From 3107 sp965216225 (GTDB taxonomy: Bacteria > Pseudomonadota > Alphaproteobacteria > Rhodobacterales > Rhodobacteraceae), in the NCBI GenBank assembly GCA_965216225.1, contig CBDCFF010000017.1, positions 1 to 58,327 of the forward strand: 58,327 nt of DNA, in the 5' to 3' direction. The notes beneath the pieces are model-generated. The model saw only the letters and a program-made list of their open reading frames with translations. It was not told the DNA's origin and searched no databases. Shown piece after piece: positions 38,817-48,281 of this stretch. The translations under genes were made by a program, and so were the position numbers. Numbering within the stretch: position 1 is the stretch's first letter; each line of letters starts with the position of its first letter.

Positions 38817-39167
38817 GTGGGCAGGAAGAAGCGCCGGAACTGGAGCAATAACGAGAAGCGGATGATCTGTGCGCAAACGCGGGTTCCGGGGATTTCGGTT
38901 AGTCAGGTTGCGCGGCGGTATGATGTGAATGCCAATCTCGTGTTTACGTGGCTGAGGGATGGGCGGTTTTCGCCTGATGGCGATACACGGAAGCAGGTTT
39001 TCTTTCTGCCGGTCGAGATAATTTCGGATGTGCGGCATGAAGCCGCGCCGCCGGTTGTGGCATGCGGCAGGATTGGGTTTGATCTTGTTTGCGGGCACCG
39101 GCTTTGTGTCAGCGGGACTTACGATCCCGATGCCCTTGCCGGCCTGATCCGTGGCTTGTCCGGATGA
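38817..39167 (+). CDS. tnpA: IS66 accessory protein TnpA
   Basis: A 116-residue IS66 OrfA with an N-terminal helix-turn-helix: RRNWSNNEKRMICAQTRVPG and ISVSQVARRYDVNANLVFTW. It is required with TnpB for transposition in this family. The stop overlaps the tnpB ATG by 4 bp. Confidence 0.9.
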   Translation: MGRKKRRNWSNNEKRMICAQTRVPGISVSQVARRYDVNANLVFTWLRDGRFSPDGDTRKQVFFLPVEIISDVRHEAAPPVVACGRIGFDLVCGHRLCVSGTYDPDALAGLIRGLSG

Positions 39168-39511
39168 TCCCGGTACCGTCGAACACGAAGGTGTGGCTGG
39201 CTGCCGGGGTAACGGATATGCGCCGGGGGTTTGCGACGCTGGCGGCTCAGGCGGAACAGACGCTGAAGCAGAACCCTTATTGCGGCCACATGTTCGTTTT
39301 CCGTGGACGGCGTGGCGATCTGATCAAGATCATTTGGTGGGACGGTCAGGGGGCCTGTCTGTTCTCCAGGCGATTGGAGAAGGGCCGGTTTGTCTGGCCT
39401 TCTGCAAAAGACGGCAAAGTCGCATTGACACCGGCCCAGTTGGCGATGCTTCTGGAGGGCATTGACTGGCGTATTCCGCAGCGCACATGGCGGCCATTGA
39501 AGGCGGGATAA
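39164..39511 (+). CDS. tnpB: IS66 accessory protein TnpB
   Basis: A 115-residue IS66 Orf2 protein: MIPVPSNTKVWLAAGVTDMR, then MFVFRGRRGDLIKIIWWDGQ and GIDWRIPQRTWRPLKAG. The family is found only in IS66 elements and has no known enzymatic activity. Full length; coupled to tnpA. Confidence 0.93.
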   Translation: MIPVPSNTKVWLAAGVTDMRRGFATLAAQAEQTLKQNPYCGHMFVFRGRRGDLIKIIWWDGQGACLFSRRLEKGRFVWPSAKDGKVALTPAQLAMLLEGIDWRIPQRTWRPLKAG

Positions 39512-39571
39512 TCTGGCCGGATCAGTGATTTGGGGATTCCCTAAAGCCCGTTGATTTGCCAGGTTTTGGCC

Positions 39572-41056
39572 ATGATCGATGTGGCCCGAGCCTTACCGGA
39601 AGACCCCGATGAGTTGCGTGCTTTCACGCAGCTTCTGCTGGCCGAGGTGAAGTCTCAGGCGATGTTGATCGAGAAGCTCAGGCACCAGTTATCCGGGCAT
39701 CGCACACATAGGTTTGGCAGCAAATCCGAGAGCATCGAGCAGCTGCAACTGGCCCTGGAGAGCAGTGAGATTGCAACGGCAGCGATGACAGCCAGGTTAC
39801 GCCTGCCTGAAGAGGAGCCGCCCAAAGACAAACCCAAGCGCCGCCCGATCCCGGATCATATACCGCGCCAGCACATCGAACTGGCCACCGGAGATGATGC
39901 CTGTGCGGATTGTGGTGGCAAGCTGCGCCGCCTGGGCGAGGATGTGACCGAGGAACTGGAATATGTTCCGGGGCGCTTCATCGTGAACCGCATCACCCGG
40001 CCCCGCTTTGCCTGTTCGGGCTGCGACAGCTTCACCCAGGCACAGCTGCCATCGCGCCCGATTGAGCGCGGGCGTCCTGGACCAGGACTGTTGGCCCATG
40101 TTCTGGTCAGCAAATATGCCGATCATCTGCCGCTCTACCGGCAAAGCCAGATATTCGAGCGCGACGGGCTTGACCTTGACCGCTCAACGCTGGCCGATTG
40201 GGTGGGCAAATCCACGGCCCTACTGGAGCCACTGGCCGTTGCCATCGGACGACATGTGCAAGCAGGCCAGGCATTGTTTGCCGATGATACGCCGATCAAA
40301 ATGCTAACGCCCGGGGCAGGCAAAACCCAGACCGCCCGCCTATGGACTTACATACGCGATGAGCGCCCCTGGGACAGCGAGGCGCCGCCTGCTGCCTGGT
40401 ATCAGTTCTCGCCGGACCGCAGGGGTCAGCATCCCAAGGATCACTTGAAGAGATACCAGGGCTGGATGCATGCGGACGGCTATTCCGGATTCAACGACCT
40501 CTACCGTTCTGGCGACATCCGCGAGGTCGCCTGCATGGCCCACATCCGGCGCAAGTTCGTCGATGTGCATAAAGCCCAGGGCTCGGCCATCGCCGAAGAG
40601 GCGATCAAGCGGATAGCAGGGCTCTACGCTATCGAGAAAGAGGCCCGTGGATCGCCGCCGGATCAGCGTACCGCCATACGGCAGGCCGAGGCCAGACCCG
40701 TCTTCGATGACCTGGGCAATTGGCTGGGTGCCCAACTGCCCGCTATCTCTGGCAAATCGCCACTTGCAGGGGCCATCCGTTATGCGCTGACCCGGTTGCC
40801 ACGGCTCCGGCCATACCTTGAACATGGCCATCTCGAGATCGACAATAATGCGGCCGAGCGGGCCATCAGAGGTATTGCTTTGGGGCGCAAGAACTACCTC
40901 TTCGTTGGATCACCGGCAGGCGGCAAAGCCGCTGCCATCGCCTATACGCTGATTGAAACCGCCAAACTGAACAACGTTGATCCGCAGGGCTGGCTGGCCG
41001 ACACTCTGGCCCGCATCCCGGATTGCAAGATCACTGCTGCGCGACAAACAAGGTGA
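39572..41056 (+). pseudogene. tnpC: IS66 transposase TnpC, interrupted by IS21
   Basis: The DDE transposase of IS66 copy 1: leucine-zipper-like N-terminus, a zinc-binding CADCGGKLRRLGEDV segment, catalytic parts LFADDTPIKM, HADGYSGFNDL and NNAAERAIRGIALGRKNYLF. The native sequence stops at ITxx (41034) where IS21 begins and gives the foreign tail AARQTR. About 20 C-terminal residues (KVDDLLPWNMGSHHH and onward) are displaced to 43899-43962. It may still be nearly complete in length, but its tail is replaced. Confidence 0.88.
40809..41034 (+). repeat. 226-bp direct repeat left of IS21
   Basis: Bases 40809-41034 (end of tnpC) recur at 43673-43898, identical by eye, on the other side of IS21. 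Far too long to be the 4-8 bp duplication made by IS21. Confidence 0.9.
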
Positions 41057-41218
41057 GAATCCAGCGTCAATCAGGATGAGAACGCGTGTGCGGGGGCTCG
41101 CAGGGAGGGCGTAGCCCGACTGGGGAGGCCCCGCACACGCGTTTTGCCCTTTTGGGGCGGGCCTGACGGTTGTGGCCGGCTCGGATAAGGAATGATTTTC
41201 TGTGCAAGGGGATCGTTC

Positions 41219-42739
41219 ATGCCGGGCTGTCATGTCACTGACCAACAAATGAGGCTCTTCATGACGCTCAGATCGACCCATTCCGTTGCCGTTGCCGCTG
41301 CCAAGGCGGGGATCAGCCAGGCAACGGGCTATCGGCTGCAAGCTGACCCAATTTTACCATCACAGAAGAAGGCCCCTCGCGGCCGGCGGCGTCCGGACCC
41401 GCTGGCGGACATTTTTGATGCGGAGGTCGTGCCGCTTCTGCGGTCCTCACCGGGGATCCGACCTGTGGCGGTTTACGAGGAGCTTCTGCGTCGGCATTCT
41501 GATCTGGGTACGGGCATCCGACGGACTCCGGAGCGACGGATACGCGCCTGGAATGCGGAACACGGCCCTGAACAGGACGTCATTTTCCGGCAGACCCACA
41601 CACCGGGCAAAATGGGCCTGTCGGATTTCACCGCCATGGGCAAGTTGGGTGTGACCATTGCCGGTGAGGCACTGGGCCATCGACTGTATCACTTCCGGCT
41701 TGCCTATAGCGGGTTTCAGCACGCCCACGTCGTGCTGGGCGGCGAAAGCTATGTGGCGCTGGCTGAGGGATTGCAGAACGCCCTCTGGACGCTCGGCGGC
41801 GTGCCACACAATCATAGAACTGACAGCCTGTCGGCGGCCTTCAAGAACCTGGATAAGTCATCCCGGGCCGATCTAACCGACCGCTTCGACGCCCTGTGCA
41901 ACCATTATGGAATGACGCCGACGCGCAACAACAAGGGCGTCGCACACGAGAACGGTTCCATCGAGAGCCCCAATGGGCATCTGAAGCGCACCATTGAGGA
42001 CGCGCTGGTCATGCGTGGGTCGCGCGACTTCGAAAGCTTGCAAGATTATCGTCGCTTCATCGACGAGATCGTGGGCCGGATCAACGCCCGCAATGCCAAG
42101 CGTATCGATGCGGAACGTGCGAGCCTCAGACCTTTGCCGACGCGGCGGACCACGGATTACGAGGAGATCACGTTGCGCGTCACTTCCTCCGGGGGCTTCA
42201 CCTTGCGCAAGGTGTTCTACACCGTGCCATCCCGGTTGATCGGGCATCAGCTGCGGGTTCGGCTCTACGATGATCGGTTGGAGCTGTTCCTGGGAAGCTC
42301 TGCCCTGCTAACGCTGACACGCGGACGAGCCTCGAGCACCGGGAGCCATGGGCACGTGGTCAATTACCACCACGTCATCCACTCCTTGCGCAAAAAGCCC
42401 ATGGCGCTGATGGGGCTGGTCTATCGGGATCAGCTATTCCCGCGCCGGGCGTTCCGTAACATGTTCGCATTCCTGCTGGAGCAGACCAGTGAGAAGGCGG
42501 CGTGTCGCATGGTTGTCGATCTTCTGGCGCTGGCACACGAGCGGGGCTGCGAGGCTGAATTGGCAGCGCAGCTTGAGGAGGACCTTCGCCAGAAGCGCCC
42601 GCCTGACATGGCGGCCCTACGCGCAGTGTTTAGCCCATCACAAGACGCACTCCCCCAAGTCGCGGTGCAACTGGCCGACCTGTCATCTTACGACCAGTTG
42701 GTCGGCGGTACGCCATCCGCTCAGGAGGTGACAGCATGA
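41219..42739 (+). CDS. istA: IS21 transposase IstA
   Basis: A 506-residue DDE transposase from ATG 41219 (an upstream ATG at 41192 adds nine residues). A helix-turn-helix-like segment AVAAAKAGISQATGYRLQ precedes the catalytic core, with aspartates in GLSDFTAMGKLG and HNHRTDSLSAAF and the glutamate in ENGSIESPNGHLK. The stop overlaps the istB start by 4 bp, the usual coupling in IS21. Confidence 0.93.
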   Translation: MPGCHVTDQQMRLFMTLRSTHSVAVAAAKAGISQATGYRLQADPILPSQKKAPRGRRRPDPLADIFDAEVVPLLRSSPGIRPVAVYEELLRRHSDLGTGIRRTPERRIRAWNAEHGPEQDVIFRQTHTPGKMGLSDFTAMGKLGVTIAGEALGHRLYHFRLAYSGFQHAHVVLGGESYVALAEGLQNALWTLGGVPHNHRTDSLSAAFKNLDKSSRADLTDRFDALCNHYGMTPTRNNKGVAHENGSIESPNGHLKRTIEDALVMRGSRDFESLQDYRRFIDEIVGRINARNAKRIDAERASLRPLPTRRTTDYEEITLRVTSSGGFTLRKVFYTVPSRLIGHQLRVRLYDDRLELFLGSSALLTLTRGRASSTGSHGHVVNYHHVIHSLRKKPMALMGLVYRDQLFPRRAFRNMFAFLLEQTSEKAACRMVVDLLALAHERGCEAELAAQLEEDLRQKRPPDMAALRAVFSPSQDALPQVAVQLADLSSYDQLVGGTPSAQEVTA

Positions 42740-43545
42740 CATCGCCCCAGACCGATACCGCCCGCCTAACCTTGGCTCTGACCGAATTGCGCTTGCCAGC
42801 CATCAAGGCGCTATGGCCGCGCTTTGCGGAACAAGCCGACAAGGAAGGCTGGCCCGCCGCTCGGATGCTCAGCACCCTGGTGGAGCATGAACTGGCTGAA
42901 CGAGATCGCCGTCGTATCGAGCGACATCTCGCACAGGCACGCCTGTTGCCCGGAAAAACGATCGACACCTTCGACTTCACAGCCGTCCCCATGCTGTCCA
43001 AGGCCCATGTCAGTGCGATCACCGCTGGCGACAGCTGGATCGGAAAGGGCGGCAACATCCTGCTGTTTGGGCCGCCAGGTGTGGGCAAATCACATCTCGG
43101 CTCAGCCATCGGGCTCGCCCTTGTCGAGCAAGGCTACCGCGTCCTATTCAGCCGCACCACCGATCTGGTCCAGAAACTCCAACAGGCCCGCCGCGATCTC
43201 GTCCTCGAAAGTGCCATTGCAAAGCTCGACAAATTCCATCTGCTGATCCTCGATGACATCACCTACGTCACCAAGGATCAGGCTGAAACCAGTGTGCTCT
43301 TCGAACTCATCAGCGCGAGATATGAACGCCGCTCAATGTTGATCACGGCCAACCAGCCCTTCGGGGAGTGGAATGCGATTTTTCCAGACCCGGCCATGAC
43401 ATTGGCCGCCGTCGACAGGCTCGTGCACCACGCAACCATCTTCGAGATGAATGTCGAAAGCTACCGGCGAAGAGCAGCACAAAAGGCAAAGGGGCCGGGA
43501 AGGCCTGCACAAAAAGCCACACCGGAAAACACCAAAGCTGATTGA
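42736..43545 (+). CDS. istB: IS21 helper ATPase IstB
   Basis: A 269-residue AAA+ ATPase of the DnaC/IstB type that assists IstA in target choice and strand transfer. Walker A is GPPGVGKSHLGSAIG and Walker B LLILDDITYV. The C-terminus FEMNVESYRRRAAQKAKG is typical. Appears intact. Confidence 0.94.
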   Translation: MTSPQTDTARLTLALTELRLPAIKALWPRFAEQADKEGWPAARMLSTLVEHELAERDRRRIERHLAQARLLPGKTIDTFDFTAVPMLSKAHVSAITAGDSWIGKGGNILLFGPPGVGKSHLGSAIGLALVEQGYRVLFSRTTDLVQKLQQARRDLVLESAIAKLDKFHLLILDDITYVTKDQAETSVLFELISARYERRSMLITANQPFGEWNAIFPDPAMTLAAVDRLVHHATIFEMNVESYRRRAAQKAKGPGRPAQKATPENTKAD

Positions 43546-43672
43546 CGCTCCGCGACAATCAAAAAACAAACCCCTTGATCGCGGCACAAAAGCCCGGCAT
43601 CGTCCCAAACGTCGCGACCAAGGATTCTCATCCTGATTGACGCGCACTTCTCATCTTGTTTGTCGCGCTACA

Positions 43673-43962
43673 GGCCATACCTTGAACATGGCCATCTCGA
43701 GATCGACAATAATGCGGCCGAGCGGGCCATCAGAGGTATTGCTTTGGGGCGCAAGAACTACCTCTTCGTTGGATCACCGGCAGGCGGCAAAGCCGCTGCC
43801 ATCGCCTATACGCTGATTGAAACCGCCAAACTGAACAACGTTGATCCGCAGGGCTGGCTGGCCGACACTCTGGCCCGCATCCCGGATTGCAAGATCACCA
43901 AGGTCGACGACCTGCTGCCATGGAACATGGGCAGCCACCATCACATGAAAGACGCTGCATGA
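43673..43962 (+). pseudogene. TnpC C-terminal fragment right of IS21
   Basis: The first 226 bp repeat the tnpC segment left of IS21 (PYLEHGHLEIDNNAAERAIR and on); from 43899 the native tail continues, KVDDLLPWNMGSHHHMKDAA, to a stop that overlaps the passenger gene start by 4 bp. It completes the interrupted tnpC but with the duplicated stretch. Confidence 0.9.
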
Positions 43963-44534
43963 GCATCATCGAGATCAAAGTCACCCTGCAAGACATCGAG
44001 CCCGCTGTCACCCGCACCCTGCAGGTGCCTGCCGATATCCGGCTGGACCGGCTGCACCTGACACTGCAGGTGGCCATGGGCTGGACCAACTCGCATCTCT
44101 ACATGTTCGGAGCAGCCCGCGCCACATGGGGTATCGCGGACCCCGATTTTGGCGGCGAGGACCGGCCCGCCAACAAAACCACTCTGGGCCAAGTCATCGA
44201 GGACACCGGCAAAAAGACGATCAACTACATCTACGATTTTGGCGACAACTGGGAACACAGGATCAAGATCGGCAGGATCACCGATCCCGTCCCTGGCGAA
44301 CTCTATCCCAGACTAATCGAGGTCATCGGTAAATGCCCGCCCGAAGACGTCGGGGGCTTCCCTGGCTACTACGGGTTCCTCGATGCCATGGCCGATCCAA
44401 AGCATCCAGAGCACGATCATCTCAAAGACTGGTATGGCGGCTCCTTCGATCCCAATCAGCCCGAAACCGACAAACTCAAACTCGAAGTCCTCAGTCTCGC
44501 AAAACGCTGGAAGCCCGGAAAACCAAGGAAATAA
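43959..44534 (+). CDS. Plasmid pRiA4b ORF-3 family protein
   Basis: A 191-residue protein of the pRiA4b ORF-3/IS1096 TnpR-like family: LTLQVAMGWTNSHLYMFGA, then YIYDFGDNWEHRIKIGRI and CPPEDVGGFPGYYGFLDAMA. The family is a frequent passenger near transposases; its role is not established. It is coupled to tnpC by ATGA and lies within the IS66 right end, so it travels with the element. Confidence 0.88.
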   Translation: MSIIEIKVTLQDIEPAVTRTLQVPADIRLDRLHLTLQVAMGWTNSHLYMFGAARATWGIADPDFGGEDRPANKTTLGQVIEDTGKKTINYIYDFGDNWEHRIKIGRITDPVPGELYPRLIEVIGKCPPEDVGGFPGYYGFLDAMADPKHPEHDHLKDWYGGSFDPNQPETDKLKLEVLSLAKRWKPGKPRK

Positions 44535-44556
44535 GGCTGTCAGACCGGACGCTTAC

Positions 44557-44775
44557 GTTCAACGGGGTCTTCTGGCAGGTTATCAAGGGCGTTCAACATG
44601 GCTATTCCATACAGAATTGCGCCCTGAATGTGAATCCATAAACGCCTATACTACTTGATATTTACGCCTGATTACCCTGCTTTCAAAGGCCGCCATGTCC
44701 GCTGTGGAATGCGCCAGTCAATGCCCTCCAGCAGCATCGCCAGTTGCGCCGACGTCAGGCAGACCTTGCCGTCTT
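44557..44775 (-). pseudogene. IS66 copy 3 remains: tnpB tail and tnpC start
   Basis: On the minus strand, 44672-44775 encodes the TnpB C-terminus (KDGKVCLTSAQLAMLLEGID, WRIPQRTWRPLKAG), about 80 percent identical in DNA to copy 1 by eye. Below it, ATG 44599 opens a TnpC start, MLNALDNLPEDPVE, cut at 44557 by the right end of IS66 copy 1. The upstream part is cut at 44776 by IS630 copy 2. The matching tnpA is at 48282-48519. Confidence 0.75.
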
Positions 44776-45416
44776 TAGAGCGGTTCATCATTTGTTTGAA
44801 TCTCGGGATTCCGTTTTTCGTTGAATTGTGATTCAAACTGCGTGCCGGGACTGGAGGCCGGCATGCATGGTAAAACCCTATTCGAATGATCTTCGGGAGC
44901 GTGCAGTAGCAGCTGTTGTTTCCGGCGAGACGGCACGTGTTGTGGCTGCCCGTTTCTCGGTGGCTGTTTCTTCGGTGATCAAGTGGCGCCAGCGATATCG
45001 CGAGACTGGCAGCGTGGCGCCTGGCAAGATGGGTGGCCACCGCAGGATTATCCTTGAACCCCACCGTGATTTTATCCTGGAGCAGATCAACCGCACGCCG
45101 CACCTGACGCTGCATGGTCTGAAAGACATGCTGGCGAAGCGGGGCGTCAAGGTGTCCCACAATGCGGTCTGGCACTTCATGCGCCGCGAGGGGCTGAGCT
45201 TCAAAAAAAACACTGCTCGCCCTTGAGCGGGCCCGAGCCGATGTGGCCCGCCGGCGAAAGCGCTGGAAGGGGGTCATGCGTCAACTCGATCCGCGCAAGC
45301 TGGTCTTCATTGATGAAACCTGGATCAAGACCAACATGGCTCCGCTGCGCGGCTGGGGACCAAAAGGCAAACGCCTGCACGGCTTTGCGCCCCATGGCCA
45401 CTGGAACACCATGACG

Positions 45417-45424
45417 TTCATTGC
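45417..45424. repeat. 8-bp target duplication of IS66 copy 2
   Basis: TTCATTGC lies directly left of IS66 copy 2 and is repeated directly right at 47874-47881, inside the IS630 ORF B sequence. Confidence 0.92.
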
Positions 45425-45454
45425 GTATCCGTCCGGTGCTTCCGCCTTTGACGA

Positions 45455-46996
45455 TTATTCGGGGGTCCAATTCCAGGGCATGAGTTCGTCAATGCGGTTG
45501 ATCTTGTGATCGGGCAGCCGTTCGAGCACCCATGTGAGCCAGGCTTCAGGGTTGATGTGGTTCATCTTTGCGGTCTCGATCAGGGTATAGGCGATGGCTG
45601 CGGCCTTGCCGCCACCGATTGATCCCATGAAGAGGTAGTTCTTGCGTCCCAGAGCAATGGGGCGGATGGAGCGTTCGCAGATGTTGTTGTCGAGTTCCAA
45701 CCGGCCATTGCCGAGATAAGGGCGCGCCTTTGGTATGCGGCCCAGGGCATAGCGGATCGCCCCGGCCAGTCTGGTCTTGCCGGAGATCATGGGAAGCTGG
45801 TGTCGCAGCCAGTCCTCCAGATTGTCAAGGATCGGTTTGGCCCTGGCCTGTCGCAGCGCGACGCGCTCTTCAGGCGGTTTGCCTCGCGCCTCTTTCTCCA
45901 CGGCATAAAGCTCGGCAATCCGCTCGACCGTCTCCCTGGCGATGGCGGAGCCGTCGCGCTCATGGACCTCGACGAACTTGCGGCGCACATGCACCATGCA
46001 AGCCTGCTCGTCGGCCTTGTGCTCTCCAAACAGGCCATTGAAGCCCGCAAAGCCATCGGCATGCACGGTGCCGGTATAACCGGACAAGTGGTTGACCGGA
46101 TGTTCGCCCTTGCGATCGACGCTGAAGCGATACCACGCGCAGGGCGGGGCCTGCCCGCACCATGGGCGCTCGTCGCGCACATAGCTCCAGAGCCGGGCGG
46201 TCTTCGCCTTGCCTGTCCTTGCCCCGGTTTGCATCTTCACCGGCGTGTCGTCGGCAAAAAGGGCGGGTCCCGCGCGTGCCAGCTTGCCGATGTGATCGGC
46301 GAGAGGTTCCAGCAGCGCCGTCGAGCGCCCCACCCAATCGGTCAGCGTGGAGCGGTGCAGATCGACCTTCTCACGGGCATAGATCACCGACTGGCGATAC
46401 AATGGCAAATGATCGCAATATTTGCTGATCAGCACATGGCCGAGCAGGCCGGGTCCGGGGCGGCCACGCTCAACGGGGCGCGAGGGCAGCGGCGCTTGCG
46501 CGAAAGCTTCGCAGCACGAACACGCCATACGCGGGCGCACGATCCGGCGCACAACGAAGCGGGCCGGGATATATTCCAGTTCTTCGGTGACATCTTCGCC
46601 AATCTGACGAAGATCACCGCCGCAGTCGGCGCAGGCGTCACCCGGCGAGAGCACCTCGTCCAGCCGATCCAGATGATCGGGCAGTGGCGTACGGCTGTGT
46701 TTGCGCCGGGCGGGTTGTTCAACCCCGCCATCATCACCGTCGCGCTCGGACACCACCTTTTGTGCTTCAGCCGCGCTCCCGATCCCTTCATCTTCCTGAA
46801 AATCGAAGGCCAGCTGATCGAGGCTCTCGGATCTGGAGCCGAACCGTGCCTTGCGATGTGCGGCAAGCTGGCTTTTGAGCTTCTCGATCAGCCAGGCCTG
46901 TGCCTTGATCTCTTCGCCCATCCGGGACACCAGACCCTTCAGTTCGCCAAGGTCTTCAGGCAGGGGTTCGAGTGTGTCCAGCATGGACATATCCAT
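45455..46996 (-). CDS. tnpC: IS66 transposase TnpC, copy 2
   Basis: A 513-residue transposase from ATG 46996 (ATG 47014 adds six residues). Coiled-coil N-terminus (KAQAWLIEKLKSQLAAHRKA), zinc-binding GDACADCGGDLRQIG, catalytic LFADDTPVKMQ, HADGFAGFNGLF and NNICERSIRPIALG. Intact. It is clearly diverged from TnpC of copy 1 but close to the decayed copy at 50011-51042. Confidence 0.95.
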   Translation of the reverse strand: MDMSMLDTLEPLPEDLGELKGLVSRMGEEIKAQAWLIEKLKSQLAAHRKARFGSRSESLDQLAFDFQEDEGIGSAAEAQKVVSERDGDDGGVEQPARRKHSRTPLPDHLDRLDEVLSPGDACADCGGDLRQIGEDVTEELEYIPARFVVRRIVRPRMACSCCEAFAQAPLPSRPVERGRPGPGLLGHVLISKYCDHLPLYRQSVIYAREKVDLHRSTLTDWVGRSTALLEPLADHIGKLARAGPALFADDTPVKMQTGARTGKAKTARLWSYVRDERPWCGQAPPCAWYRFSVDRKGEHPVNHLSGYTGTVHADGFAGFNGLFGEHKADEQACMVHVRRKFVEVHERDGSAIARETVERIAELYAVEKEARGKPPEERVALRQARAKPILDNLEDWLRHQLPMISGKTRLAGAIRYALGRIPKARPYLGNGRLELDNNICERSIRPIALGRKNYLFMGSIGGGKAAAIAYTLIETAKMNHINPEAWLTWVLERLPDHKINRIDELMPWNWTPE

Positions 46997-47069
46997 ACAC
47001 GACAAGCCCTCCAAGGTAAACGGAAAAGTGCATGAAATCCCATGTCTTGTGAGGCTTCGCTGGCGGCGT

Positions 47070-47417
47070 TCATCCCGTTCTCAAGGGTCGCCAGGTCTTG
47101 CGCGGCATCCGCCAGTCGATCCCCTCCAGCAACAGCGACAACTGTGACGGGCGCAGGCTCACCTTGCCCGCCTTCGCGGCAGGCCAGACAAACCGGCCAC
47201 GCTCAAGCCGCTTGGAGAACAGGCACGCCCCCTGCTGATCCCACCAGATGATCTTGAGAAGATCACCCCGCCTGCCACGGAACACGAACAGGTGCCCGGA
47301 ATACGGGTCTTCGGCCAGAACCCGCTCCGCCTGCGCCGCCAGCGTGTCAAACCCCCGCCGCATGTCCGTCACACCAGCCGCCAGCCACACCCGCGTATTG
47401 CCCGGCACCGGGATCAT
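47070..47417 (-). CDS. tnpB: IS66 accessory protein TnpB, copy 2
   Basis: A 115-residue Orf2 protein: MIPVPGNTRVWLAAGVTDMR, HLFVFRGRRGDLLKIIWWDQ, GIDWRMPRKTWRPLRTG. ATG overlaps the tnpA stop by 4 bp. Confidence 0.94.
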   Translation of the reverse strand: MIPVPGNTRVWLAAGVTDMRRGFDTLAAQAERVLAEDPYSGHLFVFRGRRGDLLKIIWWDQQGACLFSKRLERGRFVWPAAKAGKVSLRPSQLSLLLEGIDWRMPRKTWRPLRTG

Positions 47418-47788
47418 GTCATCAACCCTTCGACCAGTGCCAGAACCGATGAGAGTGCCGTCGATCCCTCAACCAGAATGCGCCGACCGTCCGACAGGGT
47501 GATGTCCACCCGCCGTGCCGATACCGGCGCGTTGTGCGAGCCGACCGCCGGCGCAAGGCCTTCGACTTCAATCGGCAGAAACTCCCCGCAAACCGGGGCT
47601 GCGTCATCTCCCGCCGCCAAAGGCGAAAAGCGATCATCCTTCAACCATTTGAAAATCAGGTTCGCGTTCATCGAATACCGTCGCGCGACCTGCGCAACCG
47701 ATACACCCGGCGTCAAGGTCTGCTCACAGATCGAACGCTTCTCCTCATCCGACCAGAACCGCTTCTTCTGGCCCTTTCGAGCTCCCAT
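47414..47788 (-). CDS. tnpA: IS66 accessory protein TnpA, copy 2
   Basis: A 124-residue helix-turn-helix protein: QKKRFWSDEEKRSICEQTLT and VSVAQVARRYSMNANLIFKW. The start MGARKGQ is preferred to an upstream ATG at 47809 because it matches the family. Confidence 0.9.
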   Translation of the reverse strand: MGARKGQKKRFWSDEEKRSICEQTLTPGVSVAQVARRYSMNANLIFKWLKDDRFSPLAAGDDAAPVCGEFLPIEVEGLAPAVGSHNAPVSARRVDITLSDGRRILVEGSTALSSVLALVEGLMT

Positions 47789-48281
47789 AATCCACCTCAG
47801 AGTGTCCACTATCGGTGGTGGACACTATCAGCTCTCTCTAAACCGCGTCAGAGCAGGCACACCGGACGGATACTTCATTGCTGCCTTGCGCTGCGATCAA
47901 TTGACGGCGCCCTGTGTCTTTGACGGCCCGATCAACGGGCAGTCCTTCCGTGCCTATATCGATCAACTGCTTGTCCCTGCACTGAAGCCCGGCGATATCG
48001 TCATCATGGACAACCTCGGCTGCCATAAATCGAAAGCCGTGCGCGATGCCATCAAGGCGGCAGGCGCGCGGGTGTGGTTCCTGCCACCATACTCGCCAGA
48101 CCTGAACCCGATCGAGCAGACATTCGCCAAGATCAAACACTGGATGCGGATGGCTCGGAAACGAACCAGTGAAGAGGCCTGGCGATACGTTGGACGCCTC
48201 GTCGGATCAATCACACAACGAGAATGCCAAAACTACCTCGAAAACACAGGCTATGCTTCAGTCAAAATGTGAAGGACTCTA

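Larger units (their letters stand above)
41035..43672 (+). mobile_element. IS21-family element, complete
   Basis: A 2638-bp element with inverted ends: left TGCTGCGCGACAAACAAG, right (inverted) TGTAGCGCGACAAACAAG. Both ends have a further repeat, TCAATCAGGATGAGAA, inside. It encodes istA and istB in overlapping frames. Flanking bases are not a short duplication; a 226-bp tnpC segment lies on both sides instead. Confidence 0.92.
38731..44556 (+). mobile_element. IS66 copy 1 with IS21 insertion and passenger gene
   Basis: Left end GTAAGCGTCTGG at 38731 and right end (inverted) GTAAGCGTCCGGTCTGAC ending at 44556. It encodes tnpA, tnpB, tnpC and a pRiA4b-type gene. tnpC is split by IS21 (41035-43672). 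The 8 bp on either side differ (GTTGGTTT and GTTCAACG), so the two ends do not mark one simple insertion; the right end lies inside the start of tnpC of IS66 copy 3. Confidence 0.85.
45425..47873 (-). mobile_element. IS66 copy 2, complete
   Basis: A 2449-bp element with inverted ends GTATCCGTCCGGTG at both termini and a perfect 8-bp duplication TTCATTGC. Encodes tnpA, tnpB and tnpC on the minus strand, all full length. It inserted into IS630 copy 2 and is the only IS66 copy here with an intact gene set and clean flanks. Confidence 0.95.
44867..48272 (+). pseudogene. IS630 transposase, copy 2, interrupted
   Basis: ORF A at 44867-45226 is complete (MVKPYSNDLRERAV to GLSFKKNTARP). ORF B starts near 45229, is cut at TMTFIA (45424) by IS66, and resumes at 47882 with ALRCDQLTAPCVFDG through the PPYSPDLNPIEQ motif to 48272. 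The A8 run is at about 45203-45210. Confidence 0.88.
44778..48279 (+). mobile_element. IS630 copy 2, split by IS66 copy 2
   Basis: Left part 44778-45424 and right part 47882-48279 join to a 1045-bp IS630, the same length as expected for an unaltered copy. TA flanks both ends (44776-44777, 48280-48281). IS66 copy 2 lies within ORF B. The left flank is TnpB and the right flank TnpA of IS66 copy 3, with about 350 bp between them missing. Confidence 0.9.

Noticed and set aside
40809..43898. 226-bp repeats as an IS21 target duplication
   Set aside because: IS21 duplicates only a few base pairs; the length requires recombination or another event.
43887..43958. Upstream extension of the pRiA4b-type gene
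   Set aside because: It overlaps the tnpC tail in another frame; the ATG at 43959, coupled to the tnpC stop, fits better.
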